Notes: generated by a model not told the origin, from the letters alone. A stretch of 64,000 nt of DNA from Gorsachius magnificus (GCA_034008185.1 CM067105.1:1674001-1738000), one strand, 5' to 3'. Shown: positions 10,304 to 22,980, numbered from the stretch's first letter. Made by a program: numbers and translations.

Positions 10304-10850
10304 CAGGGAGGTAGAGAGATGGGCTGTTTGCATGGGGGTACAAGGATGGTGTTGCAGATGGGAGGGAGAGCGAAGCAAAAAATATACTTTATGGATATAA
10401 AACAGTGAGTTAACAAGGTTCAATGCGACAGTGGTTTAACAAGATTCAATGGTGAGGTATGCTTGGTTATTTACTGCATAGAGGACAGGGTCAGAAAAAT
10501 TCTTATGGAGATCCTCCCATTGAGTCATGAGGTTCAGAAAGGACCCCCCTGCTTTCTGAACTCCTTCCTCAGGGAGGTAAAGAGAGATGGGCTGTGTGCA
10601 TGGGGGGTAAAATGGTACAATGGTGTTGCAGATGGGAGGGAAAGAGCAGCAAAAATATACTTCATTGACATAAAACAGTGAGGTAAAAAGGTTCAATGGT
10701 AAATGTGACCATTGATTATCAAGATTCAATGGCAAGGTACACTAGGTTATTTACTGTAGAGGGGATAGGGTCAGACAAAACTGTCAGGGAGAGCTCCCTG
10801 TTGAGTCATGAGTTTCAGAAGGGCCCCCTTTGCTCTCTAAACTCCTTCCT
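10304..10850. repeat. Tandem duplication, ~266-bp unit, left arm only
   Basis: The text starting CAGGGAGGTA occurs at 10,304 and again at 10,570, each followed by the same succession (GATGGGCTGT, GGTGTTGCAGATGGGAGGG, AAAACAGTGAG, AGATTCAATGG). A third partial start (CAGAGAGGAG) follows near 10,850. The right arm has one copy in this place (about 29,565-29,830), so this is a left-arm change or a loss on the right. Confidence 0.8.
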
Positions 10851-11604
10851 CAGAGAGGAGTACAAATGTGGCTGGATCCAATCCTAGTCCCAGACTTGGT
10901 CAGTAGTTGTCTAAAGGACTAGGTATGTGCAATCAATCCTTGCTATCACTTAGCTGAGGTTTAAAAGGTTAGGGTGCTGTTAGTCACTGTTGTGACAAGG
11001 AATTCCTCAGCCTCAAGGCGTAACCTTGAGAGGTGTCCCTGCTCACTGGGAGATCTTGGCATGCAGCCCGCTGCTGTGCAGGAGAGCTCAAGGGGCTCTT
11101 GGGCTTCTCACTATTGATGGTGGTAAGATGACTGACTCATAGTCATGTTTACATAGTGATGGCAGATTTTGGTTTCTTCCTAATTTGGCTTGAATCAGAC
11201 ACTGACCGGCACTGTGGTTAGGTGGACATAGTGCCATAAATTAGCCACTGGCTCTTGCGTTGTTATCTGTCTCCCCTGAATCCCCTCTGAGCTGGATGCA
11301 TACATCACGAGCAGCACTGGTGGTTATTGATTGAGAAAGGAAAGAGGAAAAAGTCAGGTGAGGGGCAGGGCGCAGAGCACACCACCACACCATGTTCCTG
11401 CTGCTGGCCTATCACCTCCAGAACCAACCTCACAGGCCCCTTCACAGCCATATGCTTCCTACTGGATTGGGAGTTTCTGAGACACAACTGACCTCATCAT
11501 ACCATATCCATCCACCCTGCTCCTTACGGCCCAGGATCTGACCAGAGAAAAGTATGCTCCACCCATTCTGTCTTCAGAAACCTCTCCAAGGGAAAGATTC
11601 ACTG

Positions 11605-12240
11605 AATGATAGAATAACTCAGGTTTGAAAAGAACCCTGAACATCACCTTGCATCACTCTCCTGCTCAAGGCAGGCTGGACCAGATGAGGCTGTTCAAGG
11701 CCTCTGCCCAGTTTTGCATCATCCACAAAGGAGCTGAAAGTGCAATCCAGAACACCCTACAGGGGGATGATAAAGACATTCCACAGGGTTGGCCCAAGTG
11801 CTGGCCACTGAGGGCTGCCACTAGTAGCTACCTGCTCAGAGGACTTTGTACCACTGATGACATTTGGACTTGATCGTCCAGCCAACTTCCCATGCAACGT
11901 CCAGTTTTTCAGCCCAGAGAGCACTAATCTTGTGATAAGCACACCACGGAGACCATGTCAAAGGCTTTGACAAATTCCATGTCCACAGCATGCCTTTCTT
12001 TCTCCCTGTCCATTTTGGTTCAGCAATCCCTTTGTTGTCCTTCAAGTGCATGGAAATGGCTGCAAGCGGAGGTGTCTCATCCCCATTCCAGGGAAGGATG
12101 TAGGCTGACCAGCCTGTAATTCTCCCAGTTCTCATTCCCACCATTCTTGAAGATGGGATTGATCCCTTCCTATTCCAAGGACCCCAGAGCCTTTCTGATT
12201 GCTCTGACGCTATTGAGAGATCAATCCAAAATCATGGGCA
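11605..12240 (-). mobile_element. Old CR1 LINE fragment
   Basis: The plus-strand text beginning GAATGATAGAATAACTC is the reverse of a CR1 3' end. The interior contains remnants of the RT and C-terminal region. The partner in the right arm is at about 27,430-28,070. Confidence 0.7.
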
Positions 12241-13641
12241 AGGGTGACAAGGAGACAGGAGGTCTTGCAATGAGCCCGTCTGAGGCAGCTGATGAGGATC
12301 ACACTGGGCCACTCACATAGAGCAATGTCAGGGTTCTCTCAGGCATCCATATCTGAGCTGGCCTCGTGACTTCCTGATGCACAGAGGAGAGTTCATAGTC
12401 TTTCCCTTTTACACACAGAGGCAGTGCACTGCAGGAGTCCTCATGTCTCTCTGGCCTCCTGCTGCCTTTTTCAGAAGCTAGGAGGCACCTCAGCCCTCCG
12501 GTGTGTTGCTGTGCTCTGCACTCATCTGAGAAGCCCCCCAGCATGAGGACTGGACACAGAGACCTCGGTTCAAGGAAGCACATCCCAGTGCTGCATTCAG
12601 GCAGATTTCCATGGGATATTACTCCCAACATGAAGTGACCGCGAGGCACTGTCTGTCCCACAGACCTTCATGGAACCCCAAGGAATAGCTGATGGTGTTT
12701 GTGCTCACTCAGGTTCCCCTCACCTCACCTACATGATGTGCATAATTACATCTCCCCAGTACAAAGCAAACATGGACTTCTGGCCTAGTCATTCAGTGTC
12801 CTTCCATGAGGGACAAAGAACCTCTCCAAGCTGGGATGAGGGGCCAGCGCTGGAAATGGTGGTTGTGAGGGGGCAGTCCATGATCATTGCCCTGAGGCAG
12901 CTTCCCCAGGGTGTCCAGCAAACACGGGCACAGCCCAGACCCTGCTCTGATGGTCCTTCAGATCTCTTGCAGGAGGCCTGGTTGTGCAAGGACACTGCTG
13001 CATGCCCAGACTCTGCACACTCACATTGTTTAGCTGTATATTGGTGTTTTCATCTGCTGGCCATTTCCTGGGCATGTTCTTGAGAGAAGACCTAAGCCTT
13101 CAAGCATTGCCCTGAAGAGATCACCCTTTCTTTATGGAAATGCTGTTATGGAACTTTGTCACAGAATTTCCCAGTACCTGTTCCTGCCTGTGGTCAGAGG
13201 ACTTACATGCAGCAGGACTGTAACCAAGCTGCCAGAGTACTCTTCAAGCAAATGCTCAGAAAGAGATTGTGGAAGTGGAAAGAGACCGTGATAGACAAAA
13301 GGCCCTAGAAGGCAAAGCTCTGGTGCTCCCTTGTAGTGCTGCCATGTTGGGACTCTTTTCCCCTTCATCCATGCACGCAGAAACTGCCATACAGCTCCAA
13401 AAATGCATTGGAGGAAAGATCTAATGAAAAAATGTAGTCTCTGAAGGGCCCTTTATTTTGTTTAAACACACAGAGAGCAGGGCCCCTCATTTACACAACT
13501 ACTCAGTCAGAAAAGCAAAGAAGAGAGTGAATTAGAAAGCAGATGACAACACGATCACAAGTAAAAAACCACCACCACAAAAAAAAAAAAAAAAAAAATA
13601 CAGAAGACAGGCTGGGCCTGCAATGAGTAACGTTATATCTG

Positions 13642-14586
13642 CTATGCAGAAAAAAAATATGTTGCTTTAAAAAAACATCCAGTTATCAGTTTCCACACAG
13701 CATCCTGGAGCTCCTGGTTCCTCATGCTGTAGGTGACAGGGTTCACTGCTGGAGGAACCACCGAATACAGGATTGCAACCATAAAGTCCAGCAAAGGAGA
13801 AGAGATTGAGGGGGCCTTCAGGTAGGCGAACATGCCAGTGCTGATAAATAGGGAGACCACGGCCAGGTGAGGGAGGCACATGGAAAAGGCTTTGTGCCAC
13901 CCCTGCTGAGAGGAGATCCTCAGCACAGCCCTGAAGTTCTGCAAATAGGACAGCACAATGAAAATGAAACACCCAAGTGCTAAACACACACTGACCACAA
14001 GAAGCCCAACTTCCCGAGGTAGGCATCTGAGCAGGAGAGCTTCAGGATATGGGGGATTTCACAGAAGAACTGATCCACTGCATTGCCTCTGCAGAGGGGC
14101 ATTGAAAATGTATTGGCCGTGTGCAGCACAGCATAGAGGAACCCAGTGCTCCAGGCAGCTGCTGCCATGTGGACACAAGCTCTGCTGCCCAGGAGGGTCC
14201 CGTCGTGCAGGGGCTTGCAGATGGCAACATAGCAGTCATAGGCCATGATGGTGAGAAGATACAATTCTGCTGTAGCACAGGAAAATAAAGACTTGAGTAG
14301 CACATCCCAAGTAACAGATGTCCCTAATGTCCCAGTGGGAATTGACCACTGATTTGGGGAGAGTGGTGGAGACGAAACCCAGGTCGAAGAGAGAGAGGTT
14401 GAGGAGGAAAAAGTACATGGAGGTGTGGAGGCAGTGGTCGCAGGCTATGGTGGTGATGATGAGGCCGTTGCCCAGGAGGGCAGCCAGGTAGGTGCCCAGG
14501 AAGAGCCCAAAGTGCAAGAGCTGCAGCTCCCTTGAGTCTGCAAATGCCAGGAGGAGGAACTAGGTGACGGAGCTGCTGTTGGATGT
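13642..14586 (-). pseudogene. Olfactory receptor, OR14-like, pseudogene (copy A)
   Basis: A seven-transmembrane odorant receptor gene by homology with the other copies: LLGNGLIITTIACD (TM1), MYFFLLNLSLFDLGF (TM2), TIMAYDCYVAICKPLHD (end of TM3), DQFFCEIPHILKLSCSD (ECL2), HKAFSMCLPHL (TM6), PPAVNPVTYSMRNQEL (TM7). The codon at the expected start is ACA instead of ATG, codon 9 is TAG (plus-strand 14,560-14,562), and frameshifts lie near 14,283 and 14,000. The DRY arginine is Cys. A splice-acceptor-like CTTTCTCTTCAG ends at 14,613. It is not functional. Confidence 0.93.
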
Positions 14587-14612
14587 TTTTTCTTCTGGGA
14601 ATGGGGCACTTC

Positions 14613-14634
14613 CTGAAGAGAAAGAGACAGTGAT
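14613..14634 (-). promoter_or_regulatory. Likely 3' splice site before the copy A coding exon
   Basis: On the minus strand a pyrimidine tract (CTGTCTCTTTCTCTTCAG) ends 26 bases before the former start codon. Comparable acceptor-like sites precede copies B, C and D. Confidence 0.55.
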
Positions 14635-16399
14635 AATTTAGGGGAGACATCTCTCAGGAAAATCTAAATAATTTATCATATACAATTGTTTCATACACCC
14701 TTTTCCTTTTCCAGGAGACCTTCATTCATCTCTGTGGCCATAGCCCTGGCTTGTGGTGGCCAAGTGTGCCATAAGGAGCACGGCCTCTGCCTTCTGGCTT
14801 CTGACCCCTGCTCTGTAGCAGTGAACTCATGGGAGTGGTGGAGGCAGGAGTCAGTTCTGGTGTTTCCCTTTTTAGATTAAACCGCTCTTATCACAGAACG
14901 GTTTGTCAGCATATTTACTCTCCATGTTAAGGAAGGGGATAGATGAAGGCAATTTGAGAAATCTGGGGGCTTTAAAGCTCTCCTCGTCTTACCTGGAGAG
15001 TTTTCCTGGATGTCAGAAACCCGCAGCATCTCTGATGCACTCAGGGAGCACAGAGCGAGTCCATCAAGGCAAAAGGATTGCCTGTAGCTTCATGCAGGGT
15101 GAGGGCAGCTGGTGTTTCCCTCTGGCTTTTTGAGCTTTAACTGGCTAGTTCTTCATGAGATGGAGGGTGATCACAGTCATGTGTTATCCTGAAAAACAAC
15201 CAGACATGACTGAGAACAGAAGGATGCAGTGCAGGCCACTAAATGTCTCACCCTTTCTCACAGTCTAAGAAGCCCACTTTTAGCCAAGGACACACATGGC
15301 TGAATTCACAAGCCCCAAAGCATTTTCTCCACAGAGAAACTCCACGTCACCAGAGAGACTGGTAGCAAGAATGAAATAACAATAAAAATGCCACAGACCA
15401 GTGGAGACATAAGCAAATATCCAGTGATGGTCTGGCTTAGAGAGGCCAGGGCAGAGGCAGGCAGGCCCTCAGGCAGCGTTACCCTTCCCCAGCTCTGCAT
15501 GCCACCTCCCAGACACGACCATTGCCGGGCAGTTGCTCTCAGCACCTGAGCTTTGGAGAGGGAAATGGCCACAGGGCTGGAGAGCTGCCCCACGGCTCTG
15601 CTGGAGCTCTGGCTGCAGAGGAGCTGTTTCCCACCTTGGAGCCCCCAGCCCTGAGGGCAGAGGCTTTGCTGTCTGGGAGAGGAGGCCAGGGGTCTTGCCC
15701 AGAGGAAGGGCTCAGCATTGGAGGGGATAGCAGTGAGCTTTCTGAAGTCTCTCTGCCACAGCATTTCTGGGTTTAGATTCCTCTCATTCCCTGATAATAG
15801 CCATGCTGCCTGGAGATTGTCACCCTAGGAGGTGTTTACTTGTCCCATGTCTTTTCCCTGTCAGCGCTCACAGACCCCATCCCAACCTCTGTGCACTCAC
15901 CCTGACCATACAGAACCGAGCCTGTTTGCAGAGAACTTGCTGGCACGGTACATGCTACAGTTTTCAGGTGAAAAAAAGGCTAGCTCTGGCCAAGCCTGAT
16001 GGGTGCAGCAGCGGTGATGCTGATGATGGCCAGATGCAGAGGAGTGACTGAAGGCACTTCACCAGGCTCAACAGCAGAAGGACCCTGCCTTGCTGTGAGT
16101 CATTCCGTCTACCAGCAGAGTCTTCCCACAGAACCCTGGGGACATTCTTGGGCAGGCTGAGTGCTCCCCCTGGCAGGTGGCAGAGTCCCTGCCCCAGCAC
16201 ACTGCCCCTGTGGTGCAGGGACCCTGCTGGGAAGGCCAGCCCTGGGCACGCCTGCCTGCACCTTCCCACCCTGCAGGCCTCCCATGGAGAAGGGAGCTGT
16301 CATGCCCTGTCCCTCTGATGGTGCAGTGGAATGTCCCTGCTCTGCAGCACATCCTTCTCTTCTACAGCAGAAGCTCTGAGAGTTGTACTTACTTATCCT

Positions 16400-16960
16400 G
16401 TGATCTGTGGGATGTGCCAGCTTTAGGACACCTCCAGGATCTGCAAATGCAGTTTCTGCAGCCACAGACTTATTCATATCACATACAATGTGTGCTGTGA
16501 CAGCTTTAGGAGACCCCTCAAGGAAATGCATTGTCGTGCAGCCTGAGACTTACTCTGCTAAGGGCTGTGAAGATTTCTCCCCCAGTGAGCTCTCAGCATC
16601 ATGCAACACCACACAGCCTTTAGCCTCTGTCTGCCTTGCTGCTCTCCCCTCAGTGCCTGCAGGCAGTGCCCTCAGCCCTGCTGCACTTTGCCTGGGCAGA
16701 GCTGTCTCTCTGCAGCGCTGCCCGCTTGCTATCAGCTCCTTCCCTCCCAGGAGCCCAGCCCAGCTCAGCAGCAGAGGACCAGCCCGAGGCAGCACTTGCT
16801 CTGCCCCCTTGGGGCTCCCTCCAGGTGTCCCTGGGGCTCCAGGGGATCCTAATGTGAAGTAGGCTGAAGTAATCCCTGATATTCCCTCCCTTAGCTCGGG
16901 AGAGGCCTTCTTCCCAGCACTGTAATTTCTTCTGTGAAGAATAGATTTGTGCTTGAGAAT
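16400..16960. other. Conserved upstream block of the OR unit (copy A)
   Basis: About 2 kb 5' of the OR on its strand. It is strongly similar to 22,640-22,980 (inverted), 49,300-49,770 and 59,480-59,840, for example around AGGTGTCCCTGGGGCT and GTGCCTGCAGGCAGTG. It is GC-rich. Short open frames pass through it but differ in frame and ends between copies. It may hold a non-coding first exon or promoter of the receptor; this is inference. Confidence 0.5.
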
Positions 16961-17040
16961 CACCTTTCCTTACTCCATCATTAGATGGGACACCCAGACA
17001 TTGAGAGATCTCTCACCATAAACCCATGGAGGAAATACAA

Positions 17041-17424
17041 ACAGTAAATTTATTTTTGTTACCTCCCCATCAGGGGATCACAGAAGAGGCATCCAGGCAG
17101 AAGCACACAACTGGGGACGCAGGCACCGTGGGGCTCGGTCCATGCTAGAGGATCACCGAACTTGCTGGGTTTGTCTGTTTATCAGGGATTCACGCAGGCA
17201 TAGGTTACCACTGTCCCTCGATCTTTCCCACAGCAGGGCAAGAATCTCAAGCATGTTCAGCACGGTGCCTGTAGGAGTCTGTCACAGGCCTATATTATTT
17301 AAACACAGATGTTCTACTGGGCAAGCACACAAGGCTAAACACCACTTAGTATGAGATGTGTGGTTTTCTACACCCCAGCTACAGGTCACTTGAGTGTGTT
17401 TACTCACCTCCTCACTAACGTTCC
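17041..17424. other. Palindrome centre, no recognisable feature
   Basis: After the last base pairing with the right arm, this stretch resembles none of the other units. I see no gene, LTR end or CR1 signature in it. Confidence 0.5.
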
Positions 17425-18905
17425 ATGATCTTTGAAAAGTCATGGCTGTCAGGGGAAGTCCCTGGTGACTGGAAAAAGGGAAACATTGTGTCCATTTTCA
17501 AAAAGGGTAGAAAGGAAGACCCTGGGAACTACCGACCTGTCAGCCTCACCTCTGTGCCTGGGAAGATCATGGAACAGATCCTCCTAGAAGCTATGCTAAG
17601 GCACATGGAGGCCAGGGAGGTGATTCAAGATAGCCAGCATGGCTTCACCAAGGGCAAGTCCTGCCTGATGAACCGAGTGTCTTTCTATGATGGTGTGACA
17701 GCATCACTGGACAAAGGAAAGCCAATAGACATCATCTCTCTGGACTTCTGTAAAGCCTTTGACACGGTCCCCCACAACATCCTTCTCTCTAAATTGGAGA
17801 GCTATGGATTTGACGGGTGGACTGTTCGGTGGATAAGGAACTGGCTGGATGGCCGCATCCAGAGGGTAGTGGTCAATGGCTCTATGTCCGGATGGAGACC
17901 GGTGACGAGTGGTGTCCCTCAGGGGTCCGTACTGGGACCGGTGCTGTTTAACGTTTTCATCAATGACTTAGACAGTGAGATCGAGTGAACCCTCAGCAAG
18001 TTTGTGGATGACACCAAGCTGAGTGATACAGTTGACACACCAGAAGGACAGGATGTCATCCAGAGAGACCTGGACAGGCTGGAGAGGTGGGTCTGTGTGA
18101 ACCTCATGAGGTTCAACAAGGCCAAATACAAGGTCATGCACATGGGTCAGGGTAACCTCCGGTATCAGTACAGGCTGGGGGAAGAAAGGATCGAGAGCAG
18201 CCCTGCTGAGAGGGACTTGGGCGTGCTGGTGGATGAAAAGCTGGACATGAGCTGGCAGTGTGCGCTGGCAGCCCAGAAGGCCAACCATACTCTGGGCTGT
18301 ATCAGCAGAAGCGTGGCCAGCAGGTCGAGGGAGGTGATTCTGCCCCTCTACTCTGCTCTGATGAGATCTCACCTAGAGTACTGCGTCCAGCTCTGGAGCC
18401 CTCAGCACAAGGAGGACATGGAACTGTTGGAGCGGGTCCAGAGGAGGGCTACAAAAATGATCCAAGGGCTGGAGCACCTCTCTTATGAAGGCAGGCTGAG
18501 GGAGTTGGGCTTCTTCAGCCTGGAGAAGAGAAGGCTGCAGGGAGACCTGATTACGGCCTTTCAGTATCTAAAGGGGACCTATAGGAAAGAAGGGCATAAT
18601 CTTTTTAGTAGGGCCAGCTGTGTCAGGACAAGGGGTAATGGCTTTAAACTAAACCAGGGTAGGTTTAGACTGGATATAAGGAAGGAATTCTTTACAATGA
18701 GGGTGGTGAGACACTGGAACAGGTTGCCCAGAGAGGTGGTGGAGGCCCCATTCCTGGAAACATTCAAGGCTAGGTTGGATGGGGCTCTGAGCAACCTGAT
18801 CTGGTTAAAGGTGTCCCTGCTCTCTGCAGGGGGGTTGGACTAGATGACCTCTAGGGGTCCCTTCCAACCCAAAACATTCTATGATTCTATGATTCTATGA
18901 TTCTG
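17425..18905 (+). mobile_element. 5'-truncated CR1 LINE, relatively young
   Basis: This is the reverse transcriptase half of CR1 ORF2, which copies its RNA into DNA at a nicked target. It opens inside the RT ([17 protein letters not shown]), continues through [11 protein letters not shown] and [19 protein letters not shown] to the catalytic FVDD box (18,001-18,012), then the C-terminal domain ending at TAG 18,841. The frame is continuous except for one TGA at 17,986-17,988. The 3' end has the family's ATTCTATG octamer repeated about three times. Heavy 5' truncation is usual for CR1. It lies in the spacer and is absent from both arms. Confidence 0.95.
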
Positions 18906-19311
18906 TTAGTTTCCCACATTCCACACCCTTGCTCAAGAGAGCACTTCTACTGGGGCTGGCAAACCTGGAGGTGCCCATTTGGGCCTGAAGGGTGTAGAGC
19001 AGGATATTTTACAGAGGCACACAACAGACACATCTAGGAAAAGGAATAAACATATCGCTGAAAAAATGCTTTGAATCAGGTGTTGCACTCATACGGTCAG
19101 GGAATTAAACCACTCACCCAGCCAGGCACCACCAGGAGATTGTTTAATGTGATGCTTTGAAGTCCTGGAGATGGTGACTGCTGTCCTCTATGCTGGCTGA
19201 TTAATCTGTTATGTTGAAGCAGCACATGCCTTCAAAACGGAAGCAGCATTTATGGTGTTGATGGAGGAGATGGTCCACCGCCAAGCGATTTGGTAACGTT
19301 TATAGGTGTGC
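18906..19311. other. Unassigned spacer sequence
   Basis: Between the CR1 tail and the ERV remnant. I see no coding frame, LTR terminus or tandem structure. Confidence 0.4.
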
Positions 19312-21070
19312 AGCTGTTACCTACTCAGAAAAATCACAATGAGAAGCATGAATATCAAAATCACTTAGCATAGCACAATTCTGTAACACAGCTCCTGGGG
19401 TTGGCATGCCAATGGAACAGGTTGTCAGGAGATCTGCAACTGTTAACCCTCCTTCAACACAAAACACAGATGAGTCAGTTACAGCAGAGGCCAACCAAAT
19501 CCAAGTATTTACATGTTGGTCTTGTGGAAAAGCTTCCAGGGCATGTGCTTGTAGCACAAGGACTACAAAACACGGTGAGCCAACTTTGGATAGGGGAGGA
19601 AAAGGGCAATGTCATCTCCTTCCAGTAATACATACACCGATGCTCCAGCTCCTTCTGCTAATATTACTCCAGGTTTGATAACCTGATGGTGGGAAATTGC
19701 CCCCAGAGATGGCAGAGCTAGGCCTTGCACTTTTCAGACTGATCTTCAATTCAGTGTTGGGTTTGTGACACCAATAACACCGTTCCAATGCTGTCTCCTC
19801 TAGATAAGGCACAGGTATTGGTCAAAGATACCTGAACTACAAGAACTCAAACATCTGATATCAATAAGAGATGTAATATAAGAGGAGTATTTGGGGTACA
19901 GAATGATTCAGCATTCTAAGGGGTTATTACATGAATCTTCACATCTAGACAAATAAGTCATGGTCCCACCACACAATCCGTCAGTGTAAACAGTTCCATT
20001 TACCCTGTAGTTAATCTTGTTGGAGAGATACCCTCTGGAAGAACGTCATTCCTCACCATGTTTTGTTCTGGATGTGCTGTCATATGATCATAGGCTGTTT
20101 GATTATGGATATTCTAGCTATTTAACAAAAAACCCCAATGCTTTAGTAAGATGGGAACTCCAAAGTTGTAAAATTTTGGTCTTTGTCAGCTTCTTTAATT
20201 GTTCCTCCAACATCCCATTCATTCTTTCAATCAAGCTATTAGCTTGGGGATTGGTAGGCAATGTGGAATATCCAATCTATCCCCAGCCCTTAAGACCAGT
20301 CTTCGCCATTCTTCCCACTAAAGTGTGTTCCTTGGTCACTTTGTATTTGGGGAGGAGGTCCTTATGGAGGAACGAGTTGTTCTGGTGCTTCATCTGGATT
20401 AGGTTGATTAGCATATTTGGTGAGTTTAGCAAAAACCAGTCCTGACCCTGCATCCACAGCAGGGAATCTATATCACCACGCCTCAACTTTGACATCAACC
20501 TGCCAGGTATTCAAGGCCCACTGACCCTGTTTGATCTTTCCCCATGGCCTATATAATGCCCTTAAATGTAGCTGCGTACAAACAGTGCAATGATGTGCAC
20601 AGGCTTCATAAACATGCAATGGCTATCAAAAAGAAAGCATGAGCAGGCTCTATCACCACCTTACAGTGCTGTATATTTTTGCTCAGTTTTTCTATAAGAG
20701 GAACCATGACTGGTACCATAACTGCCAGAGTAGGGGTGATTTTGTTCAATTCTCCATGACCTACAGTCATTCTCCAAGTGCCATCTGATTTTCAAACAGG
20801 CTAAATAGCATTATGAAAAGCATTCATGGTTTCTTTTATGATTCCCACTTGTTGAAGTGCCTGAATGCTTTGAGTAATTTCCTCCTCCAACCCCTGGAAT
20901 ACGACAGTGATTTACTGTTACCCCCTCTCCAGTCCCAGGCAGAAAAATAGGTTCCCACTTTGGGAATCCACCCAAGACAGTTATAGATTGAATGGCAAAT
21001 CCCTCCTGCAAAGTTCCAGAGCAGAAGCAAGTATCTAAACTTTCAACTCTGTCCTGCCAGCACATCAATC
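19312..21070 (-). pseudogene. Rotted ERV internal region (RT, integrase, possible env)
   Basis: On the minus strand, from high to low coordinate: an RT N-terminal stretch near 20,800-20,650 reading KSDGTWRMTVGHGELNKITP; directly after it an integrase zinc-site remnant (CAHHCTVC, about 20,605) and the core start NTWQVDVKVEAWW followed by VDAGSGLVFAKLT (about 20,520-20,430); then, near 19,560-19,320, a frame with NTWIWLASAV and TTCSIGMP that resembles an envelope surface N-terminus. Most of RT and RNase H is missing, so there is a large internal deletion. Frames are broken throughout and no flanking LTR pair is visible. It is different from the intact provirus. Confidence 0.65.
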
Positions 21071-21344
21071 ACCAAGATACATTCTTTATTTGGGTAATTA
21101 ACATTGTTATGGTAAACAGAGTGGCATTTCCTATTGTTAAGGTAACCTCAGCTTGGAGAGCATGGGTCAGACCAGACCAGTTTACTCAGGGCTTTATCCA
21201 AGCACATCTTGGTCACTTTCTGGGACAAAGCTAACACAAACTCCCTGGGAAACTGCTTCCAGCATTTGACTATCCTCGTGCTGGAAAAATATTTCCCCAT
21301 ATGGACATTAACCCTCTTGTTTCAGTCCGTTGGCTCTTGTCATA

Positions 21345-22140
21345 GAATAGAATCATAGCATTATAGAATTGTTTAGGTTGGAAAAGACCTTTAAGATCAT
21401 CAAGTCCAACCATTACCCTAACCCTGCCAACCCAGCACTACACCATGTCCATAAGCACCTTGTCTGCCCATCTTTTAATTACCTCCAGGTATGGGGACTC
21501 AACCACTTCCTTGGGCAGCCTGTTCCAATCCTTTCACTGGAAAAATTTTTTTCATAATGTCCAACCGAAACCTGCCCTGGAACAACTTCAGACCATTTCC
21601 CCAAGTCCTATTGCCATCCTTATGTCTTGCACCACAAATATGAGCCCGACACAACCTTCCTGGGAAGAGTGTCATGTTGCTACATGTCCACCCCAAGATC
21701 TTCCTTTCTGCAAGCTAGACAAGCCCAGCTCCATTAGCTTCTTCTCAAAGGCAAAGTGCTTTAGCCACTGAGCACCTTGAGAGCCCTTCCCTAAACTGAT
21801 TCCAGCTTCCTGAGATCGTTCCTATATCGGGATCTGAAATCTTGACACAGTGTTCTGCATAATCCCTCCCCTTTATCTCCTGGCTGTGCTGCTTGTCATC
21901 CAGCCCAGGATGCTGCTGGCCTCCCTTGCTGCCAGGGCAAATGGCTGCCTCCTGTCCAGCTCCCTCCCCACCCAGACCTTTCCCACCGGCCTCCTTCAAG
22001 CCAGGCAGCCCTCAGAGCCCCCACAGCCTGTGCCATTTCCAGGGTGAGTCCCCTGCAGGGGCAGAAACTAGAATCCGTCCTTGCAGGATTTCCTGAAGTT
22101 CCTGCCAAAATGTGATTTCCTCTTCCTTGAACCCTTGCCC
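21345..22140 (-). mobile_element. CR1 LINE fragment
   Basis: The plus-strand text starting CATAGAATAGAATCATAGC followed by GGTTGGAAAAGACCT is the reverse complement of a CR1 3' end. The C-terminal ORF2 region follows (KKIFPVKGLEQAAQ-type text on the minus strand), with the boundary towards 22,140 indistinct. Confidence 0.75.
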
Positions 22141-22201
22141 TGAGCACAGAGGCCTGGAGACCATTTCAGTAAGGACTCAGGCACAGAAGGCCTTGAGTCC
22201 T

Positions 22202-22540
22202 TGTCCTGGTTTCGGCTGGGATAGAGTTAATTTTCTTCACAGAAGCTAGCATAGTGCTGTGCTTTGGATTTAGTACCACAAGAATGTTGATAACATGCTG
22301 ATGTTTTTAGTTGTTGCCAAGTAGTGCTCAGGCTGTTCAAGGACTTTTTGAGCTTCTCCTGCTCGGCCAGGTGCATAACAAGCTGGGAGTACAGCGCAGC
22401 TAGGACCCAAACTGTCCAAAGAGCTATTCCATACCATATAACGTCATGCTCAGGGGGGTGAGTCGGTTGGGTTGGTCGAGTCGATCGGTCGGTCGCGGGC
22501 AGAGTGGTCGCAGCTCAGGCTGAGGTTCAGCCCCACGACT
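22202..22540 (+). mobile_element. Partial ERVL-like LTR (5' portion)
   Basis: It begins TGTCCTGGTTTCGGCTGG and matches the first ~330 bases of the solo LTR at 28,965, including TTAATTTTCTTC and the GTCGGTCG-rich stretch. It stops where the right inverted-repeat arm begins, so its 3' half is missing. Confidence 0.8.
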
Positions 22541-22639
22541 ACAAATGCAGGATGAGATGCCTCCATTGACTCAGCTGATTCCCTTCCCCAGCAGCATGGG
22601 TAAAGGATTTCACTCTTCAGCAGTGTCCAGGTCTCCTGC

Positions 22640-22980
22640 CCAACCATGGGAGAAGGAAGCAGGATTCTTAGACCTAATTGTGTGCCTGAGAGGAGAAAAG
22701 ACACTGCTGGAAAGAAACGTCCATGCAGAAGTGAGGCAGACAACATGGGTGATTGCTTCAGTCTCTTTCCAAGGAGGTTCCTGGAGAGCCCCAGGGACAC
22801 CTGGAGGCAGCACAGAGTGGGGTGGGGGAGAGCAGTGAGCCTTGGGCAGGTCCTCGCTGCTGGTGAGAGGCTCCTGGGGTGGAGGGAGCTCATGGAAGCA
22901 GGCAGCACTGCTGAGAGACAGCTCTGCCAAGGAGAGCTCCTCTGCAAAGTGCAGTAGGGCTCTGCAAAAAGGAGTAGGTC
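22640..22980. other. Conserved upstream block of the OR unit (copy B, inverted)
   Basis: Reverse-complement counterpart of 16,400-16,960 (around AGCCCCAGGGACACCTGGAG), 2.2 kb upstream of OR copy B on its strand. Confidence 0.5.

Larger units (their letters stand above)
9151..17040. repeat. Inner arm (left copy) of the inverted repeat, OR unit A
   Basis: It pairs in reverse with about 22,560-30,961, at roughly 80-85% identity where I aligned it by eye, with many indels. It contains an old CR1 piece, a local tandem duplication, a second CR1 piece, the decayed OR gene and its upstream conserved block. Outside the features listed separately (for example 12,300-13,600 and 14,640-16,400) I see no recognisable gene. 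A homopolymer A run lies at about 13,572-13,598. The same unit recurs in direct orientation at about 40,250-49,770 and 55,970-59,840. Confidence 0.85.

Noticed and set aside
15522..15776. Possible small gene upstream of copy A, with relatives at 48,120-48,480.
   Set aside because: The frames shift between copies and no motif is present; duplicated non-coding DNA is sufficient.
16407..16963. Several overlapping proline/serine/alanine-rich frames in the conserved upstream block, with relatives at 49,303 and 59,419.
   Set aside because: The frames differ in start, end and phase between copies, and GC-rich DNA has few stops. Better seen as a conserved non-coding block.
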